Positions 1 to 9,935 of a DNA stretch of 64,000 nt are shown in pieces. Below the pieces are notes generated by a model. It saw nothing but the letters and a program-made list of their open reading frames with translations. It was not told the origin of the DNA and did no database searches. The stretch spans positions 188,501 through 252,500 of the forward strand of contig BLAL01000027.1 in NCBI GenBank assembly GCA_015698045.1. Direction: 5' to 3'. Position 1 is the first letter of the stretch. The number at the start of each line of letters is the position of its first letter. The position numbers and the translations under genes are program-made. This stretch comes from Rhizophagus clarus (Eukaryota; Glomeromycota; Glomeromycetes; Glomerales; Glomeraceae).

Positions 1-1044
1 ATTATAATCAGCAAGCACTTCAACTAGACCATCTTGTACATTATCATATGCATCAATTCAATTTTGAATAAAAAGACGCTTATAGTGACATTTAAATAAA
101 TGAATTATCCTGGCATCACATGGTTGAAGTGCAGTAGTAGTATTTGGGGGAAGAAATTTTACCTCAACACTATCTAATTTTTCTCAGGTTTCATCTAAAA
201 TAAGATGAACTGGTGCATTATCAATTAAAAGAACAATCCTTCATCCCCTTCGTTTCATCTTCTCATTAAGTTTAAGAAGGATGTCATTAAAGATACCAAC
301 TTGCATCCATGCTTTTTTGTTCCAATAATAATAGACAGAAAGATTTTTATAATTAAGATTTTTCATGGCACGAGAAGTTTTATGTTTATGGATAAAAGTA
401 AGAGCCATTTTTTCAGTTCCTGTTGCATTTGTTGCACAAAATATAGTAACTCTGGATTTTTCCTTTTTATGACCAGATATAGGATCACGTGCTAAAACTC
501 TGGAAAGTTCCATTTTCCAAAAAAGGCCAGTTTCATCTCCATTCCAAATGTCTTCAGGATTATAAGACCTAAGAAATTGTTGTAATGCAAGACGGTCATT
601 CTCTATTGATTCAGCAGAAGGAGCACTTGAAACCTCACCTTACTTTTTGAATTGACGTAATCCATGTCACCTTTTAAAACCACCTAACCAACCCTCTGAC
701 TGATGAAAATCTTCAATGAAAAACTTCTTTGCAAAAAATGCTGCTTTAGTCTTTAAAATATTACCATCAATATCCTGTTTTGTATTAAGAGCATTGTCAA
801 CCCAAAGACCAAGTACCTTTTCAAGTTGAGGCCACTTTGGACCACAAAATTTTTTAACACTTTCTTTGTCTCTTGAAATTGCGAGCTAACGTTCCTTTTC
901 ATTTAAGATATCTGTAACAGTTGACTTTCTAATATTATATCTTTATGCAATACTAGTGTTAGAAAGGTTTGGTTCCCTTTCCTTTATTTCACAGATTTCA
1001 CGTTTTTGTGCTGCAGAAAGTATAGTTCTTTTTCTTGTGGACAT
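1..1044 (-). pseudogene. Tigger/pogo-type DDE transposase, broken, runs off window start
   Basis: Read on the minus strand from an ATG at 1044, the translation begins MSTRKRTILSAAQKREICEI (a CENP-B/psq-like N-terminal helix-turn-helix). It continues through a second DNA-binding segment and a DDE region containing DIWNGDETGLFW and LLIDNAPVHLIL, both typical of Tigger/pogo transposases. Six in-frame stops lie at 943-945, 886-888, 667-669, 640-642, 241-243 and 184-186, with no frameshift needed between them, so this was one continuous ORF killed by point changes. The 3' part is outside the window. Family assignment rests on motifs I recognise. Inactivity is directly visible. Confidence 0.88.
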
Positions 1045-1124
1045 TTAAAATAAATGGATAATCACGATAATCACGATTGAAAAAAGAGATTGGCGTATCA
1101 ACCATATTAATATAATCGAATCAT

Positions 1125-1318
1125 GTGATAGTTCAGTATAACGAATATATGGCTAATATATCAGGGCTGGTTAAGGTGAGTTCGGATGCAGTATATAAAA
1201 TTTTATTATAAAATTTGTTATATCCAGTGTAATTAATTATAAAAAATTGGTTCTGTGAACCTAAGTTCAGTATAACAAGTTTTCGGTACATATAGATTTG
1301 GTATAACCAGTGGTGACT
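1125..1318. repeat. Probable terminal region of the pogo element
   Basis: The stretch between the transposase start and about 1318 contains repeated TTCAGTATAAC and GGTATAACCAGTG blocks. Read on the minus strand these give CACTGGTTATACC followed by TTATACTGAAC, resembling pogo/Tigger terminal inverted repeats that begin CAGT or CACT. The other terminus lies beyond the window, so neither the exact end nor a TA target duplication can be verified. Confidence 0.45.
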
Positions 1319-1960
1319 ATATGTAAATTGAAAAAAAAACGCCAGAACCATTTGTTCCAGCATTTCTAAAATCATGTAAAACTAATAATCAAATAAAAAA
1401 AAGCTTTTTTAGCATTTTTTTTATACAATATAAATTGCCGTAACTTAATAATAAAATAGGTTTAGACACATCAAATCATCTGATCATAAAAAGGCACATG
1501 TGATACTAATCTAAAAATAACACATTCCTTTTATATCGACTCATAATTTAAGCTTACTAAAATTGGCAAGTGTTCTGTTTGGCATTCCTACCCGTTTCAG
1601 TTTTTTGGTTTACCAAACAAGATTTATTGATATTAATAACTGATAAAAAAATATCTGCGACAGTTTTACAATTCAAAAAAAAAAATCAATAATTTTTTTT
1701 TTATAAAAAATTAGTTAAAACCATTTTATTCTTTAAATTTTATAATTAACTTTTCACCATATGGAACTTTTTTATAAATATTTTTCATCTATAAAAAATG
1801 AAAAAAAACATTATTTTTTTTCAATTATCTTTTAGCGAAATATATTACTAATGTTTTATTCTATTTTTTTAAACGCATATAATTTGGTAGAAATTCCAAT
1901 AATACTTTTTTTTTAAAAATATTTTTTTTTTCCAACAAAACTATAAAAAATTAATTTTTT
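1319..1960. other. AT-rich spacer with promoter-like module upstream of exon array 1
   Basis: No gene is seen. At 1479-1489 there is TCTGATCATAA, then at 1527-1557 CCTTTTATATCGACTCAT followed by AAGCTTA. A closely similar arrangement with nearly the same spacing recurs at 9637-9713, upstream of another exon array. The TTTTATATC core could act as a TATA element about 440 bp before array 1. The rest is homopolymer-rich A/T sequence. Confidence 0.4.
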
Positions 1961-1967
1961 TTTATGT

Positions 1968-2850
1968 TTAAGATGTCTCTTGGACTTGAAAATACTTGGA
2001 ATTCAGCCTCTTGAATACCTGACATGGAAATGTAAACAGAAATGTAAGTAGAATGGGAAGTGAGAGGGAATTTTTTGAATTGGGAATGTTACTAACTTTC
2101 CCTTTCTTTTTTTATTTTTAAGAGCTTTCAACTGTAACCTATTGAATACCAGAAGGATGAATAGTGAGTATACATAGATGGGAAGGAGGATGGTATTTTT
2201 TAAAAAATTGGAAATATTACTAACGTTCCTTTCTTGTTTTTTCTTTAGGAACATGGACTTTAACTTCTTGGATATTGGGCTTTAGCAGAAATGTAAATAT
2301 AGTGGTTGAATGAGATGGGCCTTTTTTTGATTTGAGAACATTACTGACATTTTCTTCTTTTTTTTTTCTTTAGAGACATGGACTTCAACCTTCTTTTAAT
2401 ACCAGATTTCAGTGGGAATGTAAGTAGAATGAAGGGGAGATTCTTTTTTTGTTTCAAGAACATTATTAATAATCCTTTTTTGTTTTTTTTTAGAGCAGAT
2501 TTCAGCTTCTTGGATATTGAGTTTTAGCAGAAATGTAAACATAGTGGTTGAATGAAAGGGGCTTTTTTTTGATTTGGAACATTACTAACAGGGTTTTTCC
2601 TTTTTTTTTCTTTAGGAACGTGAACTTTAGCCTTTCTTTGATACCAAACTTCAGTGGAAATGTAAGTAGAATGGAGGGGAGGTTCTTTTTTTTTTTCTTT
2701 AGGATACCTGGGTTTGTGTTTTTTAGCAATTACCTATCAGTACTAGAATTTGGGATTCTGAACAAGAAATATCAAGATAAAAGGGGGAGAGTATTTTATT
2801 TTAACATTTCTTTTCATTTTCCTTTGAAAATATCCACTTGTATTTGAACA
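1968..2850 (+). repeat. Tandem micro-exon array 1
   Basis: About seven tandem units with a period of roughly 120-126 bp. Proposed exons: one ending at 2031, then 2123-2163 (41 nt), 2249-2292 (44), 2374-2419 (46), 2494-2534 (41), 2616-2661 (46) and one starting at 2703. Acceptors are TTCTTTAG or TTTTTAAG preceded by T-rich tracts. Most donors are GTAAGT, GTAAAT or GTAAAC. Most introns carry TTACTAAC or TTACTGAC branch-site-like sequence. Exons share a core like CTTGATACCAGACTTCAGTG and often end in GGAAAT. In one frame some encode a DFN..LIPDFSGN-like peptide, but no frame stays open through consecutive exons. Coding status is unresolved; it could be a decayed effector-type gene or a spliced non-coding RNA. 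Confidence 0.6.
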
Positions 2851-3639
2851 GTAAATTTTATATAAATAGCATATATTATATATTATAATTAAAAGTATAA
2901 AATAGTGTATATAATGTTTATAAATGATTATAAAAGTAATAAAAAATTGATGCATATTGGCAGGTTTGTTTTCTTATAATCAATATAATTTTATGATATG
3001 GATTACATGTCAATATTAAATACGTTTGAAAGTATATAAAAATTCCTATATTGCGTAAAATTAGATAAATGTAAATTAGATAATTTCATAAAATTTATCA
3101 TGAAAAAAAATTTTTTTAATAATATTCAGAGTTGTAAATACTTTTATATTCATAGCTACTGTGACTATATAAATTTTTATTTTACTCTTTATTTTATTAA
3201 AGTACACTTACTTTCTAATAATATACATTAAAATTACTATACAGATGAAAAATGGGTTTTTTGTTAGTGAAATGGGTTTTTTGGCATCTATTTTACATTG
3301 AATAATTTAAGTTTTGCAAATGTAAATTTTTTACTCAACTTATTATTTAGTCAAATGTCAGTCTATCAAGTGACTTTTTAGTATTACAGATCAGGTTTGG
3401 GTAATAGAAATTATGAAAATCATCAAAATTTAGTAATTAATGCAAGGTAGACAAATTTGCCGATATGTACCTGTAAAATGTAAAGAGAGTAAGAAGAAAA
3501 CAGAAAAGAAAGAGAGTGTGTATTTTTTGAAAAATAAACAAAGTTACGTTTAGTAATTTATATGCATGTTAAGATTAGGTCACATGTATAAGATCAGACT
3601 GAATTTTGATTGGTTAATAATCACTAGTCAAAATCAATT
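2851..3639. other. AT-rich intergenic DNA, no feature seen
   Basis: Extremely AT-rich sequence with short poly-A/T tracts and no convincing ORF, RNA gene or inverted repeat. A small direct repeat (AATGGGTTTTTTG) occurs near 3250-3290. Confidence 0.5.
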
Positions 3640-3860
3640 CTATCAGGTACATATCAGGGACTTATATATCAGCAGCTAATCGGATAAATATCAGGTATTT
3701 TTACATATCAAGTACCCAATTTATTACATTTCAAAATATGCTTAATTACCAAGACCCTGATATCTAAATTATTGGTCACCGATATGTTATTTAATATATA
3801 TTGAGCACAGTTCTATCTTACACATATCGAATACCTGATATGTGATACAAATTTTAATAT
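3640..3860. repeat. Degenerate TATCAGGTA/TACCTGATA palindromic repeat
   Basis: Many scattered copies of TATCAGGTA, CATATCAAGTACC and TACCTGATATGTG in both orientations. The same motif family recurs at about 13,110-13,480, so this looks like an old dispersed palindromic repeat or MITE remnant. Confidence 0.45.
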
Positions 3861-4218
3861 ATTAGATTTCATATTGTATAACTAAAGTTGCCTGCTGAAA
3901 CTAAAGAGTTTTGACATGTCAAAATTGTCGAAACTATTTTGACATTTCAACATTGACTTTCTGATTTGTCGAAATGCTAAAATAGTTTTGACATACTGAA
4001 ACTATTTCGACATTTCAACGTAGTATATCATATGATATACTTATAGTTTTGGCATTCACTAATCTGCAGTTTGCAAATTTCTGATCAGTTTTGATATCGG
4101 TCATATGAGCTGATTTACTGATCATAGATAATCTTTTTTTTTATGAAAAAAAAAAAATGGTTACAGTTTTTTTAAATCAGATAAAAAAAAATTTTATTTT
4201 TACTTTTTTTTTCTTTAG

Positions 4219-4880
4219 GTTGCCAAACTTCTTAGACGAACCCGAACTTGGAATGTGCACAAGTAAGTTAGTGGGGGAATGGGAGAGGATTTTTTTTAAA
4301 AAACATACTAACGTTTCTTCTACATATTTCTTTTTTTTTCTTTAGGTTGCCAGACTTCTTAAACGAACTCAGACTTGAAATGTATGCAAGTAAGTTAGTA
4401 GAGAGTGGAAAGGGATTTTTTTTAATATATTGAAGAAATATACTAATGTTTCTTTTATTTTATTTTTTTTTTCTTTAGGTTGCCAGACTTCTTGAATGAA
4501 CCCAAACTTGAAATGTACATAAGTTAATGCAGAGAGATTTTTTTTTTAATATATTGAAGAAACATACTAACATTTCTTCTATTTCTTTTTTTTTTTTCTT
4601 TAGGTTATTAGACTTCTTGGACGAACCCAGACTTGAAATATACACAAGTTAGTAGGGAGAAATTTTTTTTTAATATATTAAAGAAACATACTAACGTTTC
4701 TTCTATTTTTTTTTTTTTAGGTTGCCAGATTTTTTGAATGAACCCAGATTTGAAATGTACGTAAGTAAATTTAGTGGAAAGTAGGAGAAATTTTTTTAAT
4801 ATATTAAAAGAAATATACTAACGTTTTTTTTTTATTTTTTTAGGTTGTCAGACTTTTAGATGAACCCGGACAATAAAATT
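4219..4880 (+). repeat. Tandem micro-exon array A inside transposon A
   Basis: Six units with acceptor-side starts at 4219, 4346, 4479, 4604, 4721 and 4844 (period 117-133 bp). Each has a TATACTAACG/CATACTAACG branch-site sequence, a T-rich tract, an (CT)TTAG acceptor and an exon beginning GTTGCCAGACTTCTTGAA or a variant. The first two exons (4219-4262, 4346-4389) are 44 nt and end in a GTAAGT donor; unit 5 is 40 nt. Later units show weakened donors (AAGTTA, GTTAGT). Read from the second base, exon 1 gives LPNFLDEPELGMCT and others give LPDFLNEP-like peptides. Because 44 is not a multiple of three, consecutive inclusion changes frame. Intron signals are clearly better preserved than any reading frame. 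Confidence 0.68.
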
Positions 4881-5072
4881 TTTTTATTACAAGCAATAAT
4901 ATAAAAACTTTTTTTAAATGTAATAATTTATTATTTAATCCAGAAGTCAATTTCAATTATAACAATAAATAAAGTATTGCAATAAATTTTAGTTTTTTAT
5001 GTATTTAATTTTAAATTTTTTTTTACTAAATTTTTAATATACATGCTATATGGCCAGTACGTTACAAATTAC

Positions 5073-5367
5073 AGGACCCCAAACATTACTGATACAACTC
5101 ATAATCATGAAAAAGAGCAAATTGATGTGAAATTTAAAAGCTAAAAACATGTTTTTTACGATTTTCTCATCAACCAGTGATCCAAATTGGATGATCTTTT
5201 TTTTAAAATGTAGCTCTCAATGAGATCTACAAAATAAAAAAAAGTTATTGAAATTGGTTGAATAGATGGCGAGATATCCTTAAAAAACTAAAAGAGCAAA
5301 TTGGCTTAATTTTGAGAAAAATGGGTAAAAAAAAAATGTAAGTTATTTTAGTAATGTCTGGAGTCCT
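5073..5367. mobile_element. Nested hAT-like MITE (295 bp)
   Basis: Inverted termini AGGACCCCAAACATTACT (from 5073) and AGTAATGTCTGGAGTCCT (to 5367), flanked by a perfect 8-bp duplication CAAATTAC at 5065-5072 and 5368-5375. No ORF. It lies inside transposon A, so it inserted after A was assembled. Confidence 0.85.
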
Positions 5368-5717
5368 CAAATTACAATCAATCTATCAAACTTGTATCAA
5401 ACTTGTATTAAACTTTATTAATATCTATATAAACTTTATTAATTAGGATCATTTAATTTTGAATCAAATTGTGACTAAAATCTTAATATTTTATATATCA
5501 TGAGAGTGATGTTTTAATTTTGGCAATTTTGACATGCTGAAACTATTTTGATAATTTTGTACAGTTTTGGCAATTTTAATATGTCAAAATTAGTTTCGAC
5601 ATTTTGATAATTTCGACATGTCAAAACTATTTTGACATTTCAGTATTTTGACATATTTTTAGTTTTGACATTTCGATATTAGCCTATTGAGTTTCAGCAG
5701 GCAACTTTATGTATAAC

Positions 5718-6027
5718 GTATTAAGAAATTTTTTAGTTTACTTTCTTTATAGATTTTTCTTTTTAGAAATTTTTAATTTGTTTAATGTAGTTAAAAAATT
5801 TTTATTGTCTTATTTGTTGAATGCATTATCAAATTATAAATTTTTTGTAAAATGTTTAAAAGTATAATTATTATTGTTAATATTTTTATTTTATTATGTA
5901 TTTTATATTTTATTACAATAAATTAATAAAAAAATTAGTCATTTATAATACAAGTTTAAGAAAAGGTTGCTCAAACTTTTCTTAATCGTAATCACATTAA
6001 GATCAAGAAGAATAAGGGAAACTGCAA
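5718..6027 (-). other. AT-rich spacer with hairpin and a possible minus-strand exon
   Basis: Mostly featureless A/T sequence. At about 5952-5988 an AAGAAAAGGTTGCTCAAACTTTTCTT hairpin is homologous to the 57-bp repeats at 6760-6976. On the minus strand TTTATTTTAG precedes GTTGCAGTTTC starting at 6028, resembling the acceptor and exon start of the arrays. Confidence 0.4.
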
Positions 6028-6103
6028 CCTAAAATAAATAAAGAAACATTAAAACTGTTTCTTTAATATTCAAAAAAAAAATCTTCTACTCCTTCCAACT
6101 TAC

Positions 6104-6128
6104 ATTCCAAGTCTGGGAGTCTGGCAAC
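6104..6128 (-). other. Single minus-strand micro-exon of the GTTGCCAGAC family
   Basis: On the minus strand a T-rich tract and TTTAG acceptor precede GTTGCCAGACTCCCAGACTT followed by GGAAT, then a GTAAGT donor. The 25-nt exon shares both its start and its end with array A exons although it lies on the opposite strand. An ATTTACTAAAC branch-like site lies upstream, and a further acceptor (exon start at 6028) follows about 100 bp downstream. Confidence 0.5.
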
Positions 6129-6239
6129 CTAAAAAAAAAAAATAAAAAAAAAATTACAGTTTAGTAAACTGTAAAAATAGATTGATTATAATAATCAATG
6201 ATCATTGAATTAAATTACAATTTTTTTTTAACCTTTTAA

Positions 6240-6362
6240 CCTTCATTTTTTACTTTTCTTTTGTCTTTCTTCTTCTCTCACCCCTTCTGTTACTTCCTTT
6301 CATTCTCTTTCGCTTCCTTCTTCTTTCGTTTTCTTTTCCCTCCCTTCTTTTTTATGCGACCT
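6240..6362. repeat. Pyrimidine-rich low-complexity tract
   Basis: A C/T-rich plus strand with TTCTTTC/CTTCCTTC runs and no coding signal. It is similar in character to the tract at 10,190-10,965. Confidence 0.5.
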
Positions 6363-6472
6363 TTTGGCTCTTTAATGATAGACTTTGGTAGTCAAAGTTA
6401 ATATTATATATATATATTTTTTTTACTTAATAAATGATTTCTAACGTTCGCTTTCACTTTTTTTTTTTATAG

Positions 6473-7099
6473 GCAGACAACTTCGGTCCTTTGCATGACC
6501 TTTAGGTAAGTTGTTGTAATATTTTTTTTTTCTTTTAAATTTATTTACTTAATGAACGATTTCTAACATTCATTTTCTCTTCTTTTTAGGTATTTTCAGA
6601 CTTCAGAACAATGACAGATTATTTTATTTAAGGAAGTTCTTGACATGTAATAGGTATAGACCTGACTTTTTTTAAAAATACTTGTTTTTTTTAACAAACT
6701 GTTTCTAATAGTTCATTTGTTGTTTTTTTTTAGGTAGGTCTTTCAGTTCACTTTAATACAATTCATGTGATCTAAGAAAAGTTTGCTTAAACTTTTCTTA
6801 AAATAATATAACATACAATTCATGTGATCTAAGAAAAGTTTGCTTAAACTTTTCTTAAAATAATATAACATATAATTCATGTGATCTAAGAAAAGTTTGC
6901 TTGAACTTTTCTTAAAATAATATAACATATAATTCATGTGATCTAAGAAAAGTTCACTCAAACTTTTCTTAATAACTGGATTTTTGAAATTTAAATAGTG
7001 AGTTTTGCAAAAGTTGTGTTGCAAAACTTAATATATTTTTTTAAACATTTCTAATTAAAAATATATTATAGGTTTCAAGCGAATATGAAAATGAAAATG
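6473..7099 (+). other. Plus-strand chain of intron-flanked micro-exons
   Basis: Candidate exons are 6473-6505 (33 nt, acceptor TTTATAG, donor GTAAGT), 6590-6653 (64 nt, acceptor CTTTTTAG, donor GTATAG), one starting at 6734 (acceptor TTTTTTTAG) and 7072-7099 (28 nt, acceptor ATTATAG, donor GTAAGT). The introns carry TTCTAACG, TTCTAACA or TTCTAAT branch-like sites 20-35 nt before the acceptor. The last exon encodes VSSEYENEN in one frame. No start or stop can be tied in. It may be part of the same array family or a decayed gene. Confidence 0.45.
6760..6976. repeat. 57-bp hairpin tandem repeat, 4 copies
   Basis: Four head-to-tail copies of a 57-bp unit containing ATTCATGTGATCTAAG and the inverted repeat AAGAAAAGTTT/AAACTTTTCTT. 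A related single hairpin lies at about 5952-5988. The apparent minus-strand ORF through the array (19-residue repeat KLFLDHMNCMLYYFKK) is a consequence of 57 being divisible by three and is not supported as a gene. Confidence 0.8.
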
Positions 7100-7640
7100 G
7101 TAAGTTTTACTTATTGTAAAACTAATTCATATGCACCGATCCTTGGAATTAGCTTAAATTAAGAATTTTTAATAAAAAATTAGTAAACAGTGCAAAATAC
7201 GATTGTGTTACACATTCATCTTATCAATCTTATGTAGAATAATCAGAAAATAAAAAAATTTTTTACAACTCGTGCTTAAAAATTAAAGTAATAACGACTT
7301 TTTATAACCCATCAACTATTTTAAGAACTCATCACTTTTTACACCAGTTGCAAATAAAAGTTTTGTGAATACAATAGTAGTTATTTGCAGTTGTTAATGG
7401 TATTATTTATTCTCCAAAAGCTTTTTCATGATGTAAAATAATTAAATAAGACAGTAAGAATAACCAGGTTTCATATGAATTTGCTATAATATTTAAAGAA
7501 TTTTGAAAATAAAGAAATAACCAAAATTTTCATTATCTTTTATTAATTTTTAATTTTAAAAATTTTGTTTTTAAAATATGGAGACAAAGAATCTTCCTTT
7601 ATATCATTTACCGACGATGATTTTAAAACCAATAATGATT
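7100..7640. other. AT-rich spacer, no gene seen
   Basis: No ORF, RNA gene or clear repeat is visible. A tandem-like GATTTTAAAAC pair near 7620-7650 precedes the terminal exon of the minus-strand array. Confidence 0.45.
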
Positions 7641-9324
7641 TTAAAACTCATGCAGGCTCCTCTTAAGGAAATCACTTAACTGACATTGAAATCTCGTGAT
7701 ATTTAAATCCACCAGTACGAAAACTTTGACTTTTAGATAGATGATCGTTGTCACAGAGCCTTGCGAATGCCGTAATCTCCTTGACCATATACTCTTGATC
7801 TCAATTATCCTTAATTCCAAAAGTCCGATCATGCTTTTCGTCTGGCAACACTACAAAAAAGAAAAAATAAATAAATAAATAAATAAATAATTAAGTAAAA
7901 AAAAACAACGAAAAAATTTACCCCAACCCTCCCTTACCTTAATTCCAATAGTCCAGTCATGCTTTTCGTCTGGCAACACTACAAAAAAGAAAAAAAAAAT
8001 TACTAATTAATTAATTAAATAAAAAAACCAACGAAAAACACCACCCCAACCCTCCCTTACCTTACTTAATTCCAATAGTCCAGTCATGCTTTTCGTCCGG
8101 CGAAACTATGAAAAAGAAAAAAAAAAATTAATTAATTAATTAAATAAAAAAAAACAACGAAAAACATCACCCCAACCCTCCCTTACCTTAATTCCAAAAG
8201 TCTGGTCGTGCTTTTCATCTGGCAACACTACAAAAAAGAAAAAATAATAATAATAATAATTAATTAATTAAATAAAAAAAAATAACGAAAAGCATCTCCC
8301 CAACACTTCCTTACCTTAATTGTCCTTAATTCCAAAAGTCTTTCGTCTGGCAACACTACAAAAAAGAAAAAAGAAAAAAAAAATAGTTAATTAAATAAAA
8401 AAAAACCCGAAAAACACCACCCCAACCCTCCCTTACCTTAATTCCAATAGTCCGGTCGTGCTTTTCGTCCGGCAACACTACAAAAAAGAAAAAAGAAAAA
8501 AAAATAATTAATTAAATAAAAAAAAATCCGAAAAACACCACCCCAACCCTCCCTTACCTTAATTCCAATAGTCCGGTCGTGCTTTTCGTCTGGCAACACT
8601 ACAAAAAAGAAAAAAGAAAAAAAAAATAGTTAATTAAATAAAAAAAACCTGAAAAACACCACCCCAACCCTCCCTTACCTTAATTCCAATAGTCCAGTCG
8701 TGCTTTTCGTCTGGCAATACTACAAAAAAGAAAAAAAAAAAAAAAATAATTAATTAAATAAATAAAAATCTGAAAAACACCACCCCAACCCTCCCTTACC
8801 TTAATTCCAACAGTCTGGTCATGCTTTTCGTCTGGCAACACTACAAAAAAGAAAAAAGAAAAAAAAAAAATAATTAATTAAATAAAAAAAACCCCAAAAA
8901 ACATCACCCCAACCCTCCCTTACCTTAATTCCAATAGTCCGGTCGTGCTTTTTGTCTGGCAACACTACAAAAAAGAAAAAAAAAAATAATTAATTAATTA
9001 AATAAAAAAAAAATTGAAAAACACCACCCTAACCCTCCCTTACCTTAATTCTAATAGTCCGATCGTGCTTTTCGTCTGGCAACACTACAAAAAAGAAAAA
9101 AGAAAAAAAGAATAATTAATTAAATAAAAAAAAAAACTGAAAAACACCACTCCAACCCTCCCTTACCTTAATTTTAATAGTCCGGTCGTGCTTTTCGTCT
9201 GGCAACACTACAAAAAAGAAAAAAAAAAAATAATTAATTAAATAAAAAAAAACTGAAAAACACCACCCTAACCCTCCCTTACCTTAATTCCAATAGTCCG
9301 GTCGTGCTTTTCATCCAGCAACAT
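7641..9324 (-). repeat. Minus-strand tandem micro-exon array (13 units) with start-codon exon
   Basis: Thirteen units of about 122 bp. The first exon, 9283-9324 (42 nt), carries an ATG and encodes MLLDEKHDRTIGIK up to an AAG|GTAAGG donor. Internal exons at 9167-9207, 9044-9084, 8924-8964, 8800-8840, 8679-8719, 8558-8598, 8437-8477, 8315-8355, 8187-8227 and 7938-7978 are all 41 nt, run from a TTTTTTGTAG acceptor to a GTAAGG donor and begin TGTTGCCAGAC. The 8061-8105 unit is diverged. The terminal exon runs from 7850 down to about 7641. In the frame set by the ATG, inclusion of the first three exons ends at a stop in the third, so full inclusion gives a peptide of only about 38 residues. Other exon combinations would use other frames. 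Donor, acceptor and length are strikingly uniform; function is unknown. Confidence 0.65.
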
Positions 9325-9339
9325 CACAAAAAAAAAAAA

Positions 9340-9935
9340 TTTTTTTTTCAAGATCAGATATTCGGATTATCTGATTAGATCAGCAAGTTACATGTGGGGC
9401 TTTTATACCGAATAATTCGTTATAGTGTTGAATTTTTTTTAATTAATTTTATTTGATCAATTAAAATTGAAATAAAAGAATTAAAATTAAAGTTTTAAAA
9501 AGTGAATGAAGAGAAACAAATAAAATAAATTACCTAATAAACAAATAAACATTATCGCTGATAAAAAAACTGCCAGAGCCTAGAGGCGCTATATTTTTTT
9601 TTTTTTTATGCGTTTACCACTTGTTTACCTAAATAATCAGATCATAATACCGGTTATATCAGTTCAAAAACTGCATATATCCCTTTTTTATATCAACTCA
9701 TGAGATAAGCTTATCGTAAATGGTAAGCGATATTACCTTTTATGTTATAAATAATTAACACTAGTAGTTTTGTTCAGACTTAAGCTACTGTAGCGAAAGG
9801 AAATTTTTTTTAATATTTTTTTTTTAAAATAAATAATCATTTTTTTTTTTTTTATTTTTTTTTAAAATAAAATAATCATCTTTTTTTTTAACATTTTTTT
9901 TTAAAATAAAAAAATCATTTTTTTTAATTCTTTAG
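9340..9935. promoter_or_regulatory. AT-rich spacer with second copy of promoter-like module
   Basis: Between two divergent exon arrays. TCAGATCATAA at 9637-9647 is followed by CCTTTTTTATATCAACTCAT at 9682-9701 and TAAGCTTA at 9706-9713, matching the module at 1479-1557 in order and spacing. It lies about 225 bp upstream of the exon at 9936. Conservation between two otherwise dissimilar AT-rich regions suggests function or common descent. Expression cannot be judged. Confidence 0.4.

Larger units (their letters stand above)
3883..5709. mobile_element. Non-autonomous TIR transposon A (1,827 bp, 8-bp target duplication)
   Basis: The element starts TAAAGTTGCCTGC at 3883 and ends GCAGGCAACTTTA at 5709. 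The inverted arms extend inward roughly 140-190 bp as diverged TTTTGACATGTCAAAATT-type sequence. TGTATAAC occurs immediately outside both ends (3875-3882 and 5710-5717), a perfect 8-bp target-site duplication compatible with hAT-like superfamilies. No transposase is encoded. The core carries micro-exon array A and a nested MITE. Element B at 51,221-52,612 has the same termini but a different core. The structure is directly visible; the superfamily is inferred from target-duplication length. Confidence 0.85.

Noticed and set aside
6743..7024. Minus-strand ORF with 19-residue repeats
   Set aside because: It is the translation of a 57-bp hairpin repeat; the repeat length happens to be a multiple of three.
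1968..9324. CRISPR array
   Set aside because: The regular 122-bp period superficially resembles direct repeats, but whole units including spacers are homologous and carry splice signals; the genome is eukaryotic.
9400..9440. TATACCGAATAATTCGTTATAGTG as a pogo terminal repeat
   Set aside because: Resembles pogo ends, but no partner end, target duplication or transposase is nearby.
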